A DNA stretch of 21,436 nucleotides from JBGTCY01 sp041748615 (GTDB lineage Bacteria; Bacteroidota; Bacteroidia; Chitinophagales; CAIOSU01): positions 1 through 21,436 of the forward strand of contig JBGTCY010000070.1 in the NCBI GenBank assembly GCA_041748615.1, written 5' to 3'. The position numbers were made by a program, and so were the translations under genes. The notes beneath the pieces are model-generated. The model did not search any database. It saw only the letters and a program-made list of their open reading frames with translations, and was not told the DNA's origin. Every line of letters begins with the position of its first letter. Within the stretch, counting starts at the first letter, position 1. Shown here in pieces: positions 15,736 to 21,436 of the stretch.

Positions 15736-17211
15736 TTATAGAGCCGCCACCTTGCCTTCCGCCACCCGCTCTCCGTTTTCTTTTGTCAGGCGATAAATAT
15801 AAATGCCTGCGGGAAGATTACCGCGTTCGATCAGGAGGTTGGTAGCTCCGTGAGTAAAAACCTGCCGGATTTGTTTGCCCTGCACATCGAATAGTTGCAG
15901 CGATAAATTTTCACCGGCTGACTGAGCGGACAATTCGATTTGAAATTGGTGAGTAAAAGGATTGGGATATAATCGGGTATCGTAAGGTTTTCCGTTTTCT
16001 GAAACGGAGGTAAAACAATTTGATGTCTGAGCACAAACTGCCGGTAAAGGAGCGCCTGATACGTAGATACTCACTGTCAGGTCATTCAGATATGTACCAA
16101 TTGAATGATTTTTTCCTGCACGGAAAGTTGTGATGTAAGGCGTTATCCGCGCATCGGCAACATCCGGTATCCAATAAAAATTTCCTTGCAGCGAGGGAGC
16201 AATGCCGGTGAAGTTGAAATCAGGGGATGACGCTAAGCGAAATATTTCTCCGGCAAAAAATATGATGTCTGCCGTTGCCGAAAAATCCAACTGAAGGGTA
16301 TCACCCGGGATAACCGTGAAACTGTAAGCTCCTGTTGAATCAAGCTGCCAGTTGGTGGTAAAGTGGGGGCGTGAACTCGTATCCGGATACACAGTAATGT
16401 TAAAATCCACAATCGTATTACCGTAGAGTTCTCCATTTTTCCACTCGCTGATTTTTACGGCAACAACATAAATGCCCAGCCGCTGTGGCGAATGCCATTT
16501 GATTTCACCGGTAACCGGATGAATGGAAATTTGATTGTTGGGTCCGGGGACAATCTGATGTGGCAATACATAGTTAGGAACCGGAAAGCCGCTGGCTTGC
16601 AATGGGGTTGTAAACTCAAATGACAAACTATCTCCATCGTGGTCGGATGCTGTCATGTTAAAAGTTAATGTATCTGTAGTTAATGCAAAAAAATGAGGGT
16701 GAGTTTCGAGAACGGGCGAGCTATTCATGCAATGATTTTGACTTTGGGGTCTGATTCTGGTTTCAAAATAAAGTGGAACATTTACAGAACCACCCGGATT
16801 AATATTTCCAGAACCGCCATGATTAATATTGATAATATTAGAAACTCTATTCGGGTCGCTGACTGAAATAATATATTCGCAGAGATAACCAGGGTATGTG
16901 TGAAATCCAGAAATGTATTCATTCATTTTTATATCATTTCCGATAGCAACACCCAAAGGGATTCCATGGGATCCAATAGGACCATTACTACGCACTACAC
17001 GTTCACTCTGACTGTTATCCCCCCAGTTTAAATTTAATGTATCCCTGTCGGCTTGAATAGAAGACATTTTGGTAAACGTGACAATTTTAGCCTGAAAGGT
17101 CAGAGGCGCAATCTGAGTGACCGTAATATATCCTCCCACATTGTGAGTGGCAAACAAATTGACTGAGAAAAATATACCGAAGAGAGCGAAGATGATTTTT
17201 CTGTACTGCAT
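15736..17211 (-). CDS. Secreted T9SS protein of the Bacteroidota THN-x-GG/cadherin-like type
   Basis: A 491-residue protein with a signal peptide (about 1-21) followed at once by THNVGGYITV. This resembles the THNRAGEI N-terminus of large Bacteroidota surface proteins often annotated as gliding-motility associated; the same region has WGD near residue 64, a HTYPGYLCEYIISV strand and a later NRVSNI. About 190-280 is cadherin/He-PIG-like (ASDHDGDSLSFEF, then HPVTGEIKW). The last 80 residues are a T9SS type A sorting domain (LYPNPFTHQFQIEL, then LPAGIYIYRL), rather than the type B gliding C-terminal domain I would expect in many relatives. No catalytic motif is present; adhesion or a surface-structural role is inferred. 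The ATG at 17209-17211 begins the signal peptide. Confidence 0.87.
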   Translation of the reverse strand: MQYRKIIFALFGIFFSVNLFATHNVGGYITVTQIAPLTFQAKIVTFTKMSSIQADRDTLNLNWGDNSQSERVVRSNGPIGSHGIPLGVAIGNDIKMNEYISGFHTYPGYLCEYIISVSDPNRVSNIININHGGSGNINPGGSVNVPLYFETRIRPQSQNHCMNSSPVLETHPHFFALTTDTLTFNMTASDHDGDSLSFEFTTPLQASGFPVPNYVLPHQIVPGPNNQISIHPVTGEIKWHSPQRLGIYVVAVKISEWKNGELYGNTIVDFNITVYPDTSSRPHFTTNWQLDSTGAYSFTVIPGDTLQLDFSATADIIFFAGEIFRLASSPDFNFTGIAPSLQGNFYWIPDVADARITPYITTFRAGKNHSIGTYLNDLTVSIYVSGAPLPAVCAQTSNCFTSVSENGKPYDTRLYPNPFTHQFQIELSAQSAGENLSLQLFDVQGKQIRQVFTHGATNLLIERGNLPAGIYIYRLTKENGERVAEGKVAAL

Positions 17212-17247
17212 AAAAAATAGTTTATCATGAAGTTAAAAAAAATATCA

Positions 17248-17379
17248 TTAATCAACTACATCGTTCAATTCGCCCGTCATTTTCTTAGCCTGTTTGAAGA
17301 ATACGTCTTGCTTTGTCAGTAAGTCATTCGGTCGTAACCAATGGGTTGCAGGTGCGTTTACTTGAGCGTATTTTTTTTC
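17248..17379 (-). pseudogene. Possible remnant: C-terminal tail of a lost or frameshifted gene
   Basis: A minus-strand frame of 43 codons ends in TAA at 17248-17250 and reads like real protein: YAQVNAPATHWL, RPNDLLTKQDVFF, then KQAKKMTGELNDVVD. It has no ATG, GTG or TTG near its beginning. It runs back through an A8 tract (minus strand, about 17371-17378) into a TAG stop, so it may be the end of a gene broken at the homopolymer. It lies between two minus-strand genes and is not in frame with either. I do not recognise the family; chance openness of a short frame remains possible. Confidence 0.3.
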
Positions 17380-17419
17380 CTATCGTAATTACAGTTGAAT
17401 TGCTATTATGTTGTCTCCT

Positions 17420-18010
17420 TCATTTCCACCTGATATTAAACGACTGCATCACGCGGTAGATGTACGGCATTTCGCGGTCTTTCCTGATGGGATCACAAGT
17501 GTAAGACAAAGTAACCATCGTGTTATCCTTGATTTGGGAAATTTGATGATGGTAATGAGCGCTCTTGCCATTTCCACCGGAAGCGGATGTTGTATAATAC
17601 GCGAAGTAATATTCCCTACCGCCATAACGGGTTATTCCACGCTTGATGACACGGACATTATTCAAACCTATACCTTCCATGTCTTCTTCAAATAGTTCAT
17701 CGGGTATGCTTGCCAAACCATGTATAGTGATTTTTTCAGTCAGTCCCGGAAAGCTCACAATCAGCACGTTGATGTTATTACCACGGTCATCCACAAAGTT
17801 GAGGTCAATGTTTTTGCCAACGGGTTTTTTGTAATTGAAGCGGCAAGGCACCTCCACTTCGTAATTCATTCGTTTGCCGTACGCTATCCAGTAATCATCA
17901 TCCTGGGCAAACAAGTTTTGCGAAGCGCATAAAGCAACAAGCAGCAGCAGTTTTGAAAATCCGTGAATGGAAAATAATCTTGGTAAAAGGTTAGAAGCTA
18001 TGTTGTTCAT
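17420..18010 (-). CDS. Small secreted protein, possible Mog1/PsbP-like fold
   Basis: I choose the ATG at 18008-18010 (196 residues). The frame is open further upstream, but that stretch overlaps the promoter region of the divergent toxin-antitoxin genes. The N-terminus is a signal peptide with a hydrophobic core KLLLLVALCAS ending NLFAQ. The mature part alternates strands and short helices: VEVPCRFNYKKPVG, NINVLIVSFPG, a helix P-D-E-L-F-E-E-D-M, VRVIKRGITRYGGREYYF, and a final NTMVTLSYTC plus YIYRVMQSFNI. A basic loading strand, a G-R-E-Y-Y core strand and an ending in S-F-x-I is the pattern of Mog1/PsbP-like domains; this is inferred from appearance only. No lipobox is seen. Periplasmic location is likely and function is unknown. 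Confidence 0.75.
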   Translation of the reverse strand: MNNIASNLLPRLFSIHGFSKLLLLVALCASQNLFAQDDDYWIAYGKRMNYEVEVPCRFNYKKPVGKNIDLNFVDDRGNNINVLIVSFPGLTEKITIHGLASIPDELFEEDMEGIGLNNVRVIKRGITRYGGREYYFAYYTTSASGGNGKSAHYHHQISQIKDNTMVTLSYTCDPIRKDREMPYIYRVMQSFNIRWK

Positions 18011-18112
18011 TTTAAATGGGGTTTGCAGGTTCATACCATTGAAAATGAAAAAGTCACCCGAACGGGCATAATAAATTCTGCCGTAAACAAAAAAGATTAT
18101 TTCATAAATCCT

Positions 18113-18120
18113 TATTTTTG
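18113..18120 (+). promoter_or_regulatory. Candidate -7 promoter element of the vapBC-like pair (TATTTTTG)
   Basis: An exact match to TAnnTTTG, 16 bp before the antitoxin ATG and in the spacer to the divergent secreted-protein gene. The short leader is typical for a toxin-antitoxin promoter that the antitoxin itself could cover. No clear -33 TTG was found. Confidence 0.5.
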
Positions 18121-18136
18121 AAAAAAGCCAATCCAC

Positions 18137-18316
18137 ATGGTTATTGTAATTAAAAAACCGGTTACCGCAGCTAAACTCGAAGCCGCTTTGGAGAAAATTT
18201 CCAAAACGAGAAAAATTAAAAGAAAGGGATTTGATGCAAAGCTATTCGCTGGAAAAGTGAATTGGAATGATGACGCTCTGAAAATTCAAAAAGCTATGCG
18301 GCATGGATGGAAATAG
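18137..18316 (+). CDS. VapB-like antitoxin, 59 residues
   Basis: A small gene reading ATG at 18137-18139 to TAG at 18314-18316. The protein begins MVIVIKKPVTAAKLEAALEK, continues with a very basic middle (SKTRKIKRKG), and ends FDAKLFAGKVNWNDDALKIQ, then KAMRHGWK. The end, F-D-A-K followed by G-K-x-x-W and a helix closing on W-K or W-E, is the pattern of short Bacteroidota antitoxins paired with PIN toxins, where this tail wraps the toxin active site. The N-terminal part would bind DNA and repress the operon; I cannot name the fold. It overlaps vapC by 14 bp, the classic coupling of such pairs. Confidence 0.85.
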   Translation: MVIVIKKPVTAAKLEAALEKISKTRKIKRKGFDAKLFAGKVNWNDDALKIQKAMRHGWK

Positions 18317-18677
18317 ATTTCTTGCCGACACGAACATTTTTATATATTTAACACAAGGAATTAAGCCTGTTGTAAACTTCTTGCAAAATAAAAAATTATC
18401 GCTCTCAATAATTTCCTCTATGGAACTATTAAGCTGGCCGCAATTGAGCGAAACTGAAATTACTACCATTGAAAATATGCTCGGGCAATGTGATATCATT
18501 CAGCTATCGGAAAGCATTGCCGCTAAAGCCATTCAGATTAGAAGGCAATCGAAAATAGAACTGCCGGATGCTATCATAGCTGCCACCGCACTGGTTAATG
18601 ACCTTCCGCTTTTAACGGCAGATAAGGACTTTAAAAAAATATCGGTTGACGTGCCTGTCATTCTCTTGAATATATAA
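18303..18677 (+). CDS. vapC: VapC-like PIN-domain ribonuclease toxin
   Basis: A 124-residue PIN-domain protein of usual VapC length. The four acidic positions of the metal-dependent RNase site are all present: Asp9 in FLADTNIFIYL, Glu41 in SSMELLSW, Asp89 in IELPDAIIAATAL, and Asp107 in LTADKDF. Known VapC toxins cleave tRNA or rRNA and are held inactive by the cognate antitoxin. The ATG lies within the last codons of the antitoxin gene, in another frame. The stop is 8 bp from the stop of the convergent TPR-CHAT gene. The pair looks intact and functional. The antitoxin-like upstream gene and overlap make the toxin-antitoxin assignment firm; the RNA target is unknown. Confidence 0.93.
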   Translation: MDGNRFLADTNIFIYLTQGIKPVVNFLQNKKLSLSIISSMELLSWPQLSETEITTIENMLGQCDIIQLSESIAAKAIQIRRQSKIELPDAIIAATALVNDLPLLTADKDFKKISVDVPVILLNI

Positions 18678-18685
18678 GGCACCCC

Positions 18686-21436
18686 TCACTCCACCAGCAC
18701 AAACCCCGCCCACTTCACTGGGTCATCAGAGTATTTCTGGCGCATGGTGTTTTGCGCGTGGCGGAAAGCTTGGTGAGCGCTTTGTTTTTTTTGCAGCAAA
18801 GCCGTGTAAAACAGTTCCATCATCACGGCTGTGGCGAGGTCGGGCACTTGCCAGAGGCTGACTAAGAGCTTCTTCGCCCCGGCAATGCGAAACGCCCGCT
18901 GCATCCCATAAACGCCTTCGCTGTGCCGGATGTCGCCCAAGCCGGTTTCGCAGGCGGATAAAACGAGCAACTGCGTGTTCGACAAATCCATGCGGCTGAT
19001 TTCCTGCGCGGTGAGGATGCCGTCATTTTCCGCCTCGGTGTTTTTGTTGTGCTTCCACTTTTGGTTCGCCCCAGCTAACAGCAAGCCTGAACGCAGCAGC
19101 GGGTTTTCCGCCCTGCGAAAATGCTGTTCGTAACCCAGCATGGCAAAAGCCGGTTCCGGCTTAGGTTCCCGTTTAGGCGTTGAAAAATAAAAACCATGCG
19201 TGGCGATGTGCAATACTGTTGGCTTCTTTTCTTTCACCATAGATACGAGATGCGCTTTGCTGGCGTCCGTGCCGGTGTATTGCACCGTCTTTAATCCTGA
19301 CTTTGCGGCAATGGCGTTGATTTGCTTCACTTCCTTCAACGAGCCTTCGAGGTAGCCCCAACTGCTGCCGCGCAGGCTGTCGGGAATTTGGGCTAATGGC
19401 GCAAACATGATGTCAAACGGTTCCTGCTCCTTTGCGGACTTATCGAGATAGTCGAAATCTGCGCCACCGAACAGGGCGAGCAGACCACCGGCAGCAACTG
19501 GCATTTCTTTTTGCTTGAGCGTAGGCAGGTCGCGCACGGAAAACAGGCAGCGTAATTCAAAAGCATAAGCCGGGGTTTCTATTCCCGCGCTGCTCACCAT
19601 GGCAAACGGCACTTTGTTCAGCAAGCCCGATGGCGCGTAATACACCGTGCTGACGCCTTGCAGGTAAGGCAGCAGCGGCTTCCAGACAAGGTCATGCAGT
19701 TGTTCGAGCGTTTGCCTGCCGACAACCGGCTTGCCGTCAGGCTCCGCAAGGCTTTTGACCAAAGACAGGAGTTGCCGTTCTTCAAACAGCGGGATGTATT
19801 GCAGCCCGCCACCGGGCGTGATGATGTAAGCCACATACAATACGCTGTCCGTCCATGCTTTGGGATTGCGGTAGGCGAAGCTATTGAACTGCACAGCCGC
19901 CTCGCCCTTGCTCAATGCGCGGCTCACCTCCGCCTTGCCGATAGTGTAATCCGGTATGTCAAGCAGCCCTGCGGATTGCTGCACCAATGCCCGCTCAATG
20001 TCATTGGCTTTGCTTTGCAATGCCACTAAATCCAAGCCCCGGTTCTTGCGCTCATCAAGGGTAAGACCTGCTGCAAGGTCAACCTGCTTGTTGACGAGCA
20101 TCCAGTTGTCATAGCGATTGAGCAAAGCCGTGTCACCGCTTTGCAACACCGCCTCCCGCATTTGCTTGCTGCTGTTGAGTAACAGCCCGGAAGTAGCGAG
20201 CGCCACCAGCAAGTCTTCTTCTATGGCTTCGGGTACTTCATGGCGGGCGTGGTAGGTGAAGCCGTGGAAACCGGTGAATTTGCCCAATATTGTTCGGTTA
20301 AGTTTTTCTTTCTCTTGCTCGGAGAGAAGCGCGTAAGACTTGTGTAGATAGTTGAGTTGAATTTTGATGGCTTGCTGATACTGAGAGTAAGCCTTTTGAT
20401 ATTGTTCAATTACATGATACAACGTACCTAAATTAAATAGAACATCAATTTTAACCGGATGGTTATCTGCAAAAATTCTATCTGAATTTTCCAGCGCCTT
20501 ATTTAGGAATAATAGAGATTTTTCATACTGTCCTAATTCCATGTAAAATCCCCCAAGATTGCCTAAAATTGTGCCATAGATAGAATGATCTTCTTTCATA
20601 ATTTTTTGCATACTTTCTAAAGCATCCAATAAAAAAGTTATAGCCTTCTCATATTGTCCTGAGAGTCCGTAAAGTAGTCCGAGATTGTTCAAACTAGTGC
20701 AATATGACAAACTCTCTTGGTTCTCAGTCTTTCCAGGGTTTTCAACCGACTCTAATAGTAATGAAATCGCTTGGTCAAGTTCTCCAATATCCCTATAAAG
20801 AAGTGCTAAATTGTTTAAACCTACGCCATAATCAGGGTGTTCTTTTCCGAAGTTTTTTTCGACATTTTCTAAAGATTCCAACATGAGAGAAATTGCTTTG
20901 TCATATTGCCCCATATCTTGATAGACAAAAGCTAAGTTGTTTAAACTTGTACCATAATGCGGATGTTCTTTTCCAAAAATTTTCCCCCTGTTAGCCAAAC
21001 CTTCAGAAAGAAAATGAAGAGCATGGTCAAATTCTCCCACTTTGTAATAAAGAAATCCTATTTTATTTAATATAACACCATAGTGTTCATTGTCTTTTCC
21101 ATAAATACTTTCAAACTTATTGAGTATTTCATTGTATAATTCTATCGCTTTGTTATAATCTTCAGCGAGGGTATATGTTTCGGCTATCAAGTCCATGCTT
21201 TGAAAATATACCCTGAGTAAATCGGGCTTTCCGTCAGACAAGGAAATTTCTGAGATTTCTATTCTCTTTGTTGCATAGTATATTGCTTTATTGAAATTGC
21301 CTAAATCGGTATAATTATTTGTTAGAATATATAAATAATCTATGTGGACACTGGTGTTTTCAACATCAGTCAATTCAAGTAATTCCTCAAACATCCTATT
21401 GGATGTTTCCAGGTGCTTCAATTCCTGATGAGCCAT
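18686..21436 (-). CDS. TPR-CHAT caspase-like protein, probably 5'-truncated by the window
   Basis: The frame is open to the last base and begins there with an ATG that may be internal, so the gene probably extends further. Residues about 1-365 are TPRs of the 42-residue kinesin-light-chain type, with repeated units such as HPHYGTSLNNLAFVYQDMGQ and HPDYGVGLNNLALLYRDIGE. A helical linker follows (about 365-600), then a CHAT domain to the C-terminus (about 605-916). The caspase-type dyad is intact: His747 in LHIATHGFYF and Cys829 in LVLSACETGLGD, with the typical ending KWAGFVLVE. CHAT proteases cut protein partners recognised through the TPRs; in known systems they are triggered by signals in defence or cell death. 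No signal peptide is visible in this part. Base composition shifts sharply between the TPR and CHAT halves. Confidence 0.93.
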   Translation of the reverse strand: MAHQELKHLETSNRMFEELLELTDVENTSVHIDYLYILTNNYTDLGNFNKAIYYATKRIEISEISLSDGKPDLLRVYFQSMDLIAETYTLAEDYNKAIELYNEILNKFESIYGKDNEHYGVILNKIGFLYYKVGEFDHALHFLSEGLANRGKIFGKEHPHYGTSLNNLAFVYQDMGQYDKAISLMLESLENVEKNFGKEHPDYGVGLNNLALLYRDIGELDQAISLLLESVENPGKTENQESLSYCTSLNNLGLLYGLSGQYEKAITFLLDALESMQKIMKEDHSIYGTILGNLGGFYMELGQYEKSLLFLNKALENSDRIFADNHPVKIDVLFNLGTLYHVIEQYQKAYSQYQQAIKIQLNYLHKSYALLSEQEKEKLNRTILGKFTGFHGFTYHARHEVPEAIEEDLLVALATSGLLLNSSKQMREAVLQSGDTALLNRYDNWMLVNKQVDLAAGLTLDERKNRGLDLVALQSKANDIERALVQQSAGLLDIPDYTIGKAEVSRALSKGEAAVQFNSFAYRNPKAWTDSVLYVAYIITPGGGLQYIPLFEERQLLSLVKSLAEPDGKPVVGRQTLEQLHDLVWKPLLPYLQGVSTVYYAPSGLLNKVPFAMVSSAGIETPAYAFELRCLFSVRDLPTLKQKEMPVAAGGLLALFGGADFDYLDKSAKEQEPFDIMFAPLAQIPDSLRGSSWGYLEGSLKEVKQINAIAAKSGLKTVQYTGTDASKAHLVSMVKEKKPTVLHIATHGFYFSTPKREPKPEPAFAMLGYEQHFRRAENPLLRSGLLLAGANQKWKHNKNTEAENDGILTAQEISRMDLSNTQLLVLSACETGLGDIRHSEGVYGMQRAFRIAGAKKLLVSLWQVPDLATAVMMELFYTALLQKKQSAHQAFRHAQNTMRQKYSDDPVKWAGFVLVE

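Overview
The window looks like chromosomal DNA from a Bacteroidota bacterium, probably of the Chitinophagales/Saprospiria/Sphingobacteriia kind. Three secreted proteins end in a type IX secretion (T9SS) type A sorting domain. There is a DUF5606 protein and a Lys/Ala/Pro-rich histone-H1-like protein. Possible promoters follow the Bacteroidota -7 consensus TAnnTTTG, and starts generally lack a clear Shine-Dalgarno sequence. No rRNA, tRNA, CRISPR array, insertion sequence or phage gene was seen.

Layout. 1-1812: the C-terminal part of a DUF5606 gene, then a convergent, lineage-specific helical protein whose stop codon directly abuts it. 1911-6005: a very large secreted M43/pappalysin-type metalloprotease with PKD, SprB-like and propeller-like modules and a T9SS tail. 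6002-6644: an AT-rich mntA-hepT (nucleotidyltransferase/HEPN) toxin-antitoxin pair on the minus strand. 6670-7686: a metal-dependent cyclase/formamidase-family enzyme and a convergent histone-H1-like gene separated by a bidirectional terminator. 7977-10945: a GH31-type lipoprotein followed by two paralogous secreted TPR proteins. 11144-12454: citrate synthase, preceded by a 15-bp perfect inverted repeat. 12510-14538: a MATE exporter (minus) and a small membrane protein (plus). 14594-17211: two convergent T9SS cargo proteins, one carrying a tandemly duplicated LTGCW module. 17248-18010: a possible gene remnant and a small secreted protein of possible Mog1/PsbP-like fold. 18137-18677: a VapBC-type toxin-antitoxin pair whose 59-residue antitoxin is easily missed. 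18686-21436: a TPR-CHAT caspase-like protein running off the window edge.

Working together. The T9SS proteins are exported to the surface or medium, where the M43 protease would act on extracellular protein. The GH31 lipoprotein and TPR pair may form one cell-envelope transcription unit. Two toxin-antitoxin modules and a CHAT protease make the right-hand end and 6.0-6.6 kb look like accessory DNA, while citrate synthase, the MATE exporter and the DUF5606 gene look like ordinary chromosome. No clearly new multi-gene system is demonstrated. The best leads are the compositionally mosaic TPR-CHAT gene next to vapBC, the PKD domain split by a propeller-like insert, the cysteine-paired TPR modules, and the LTGCW tandem module.
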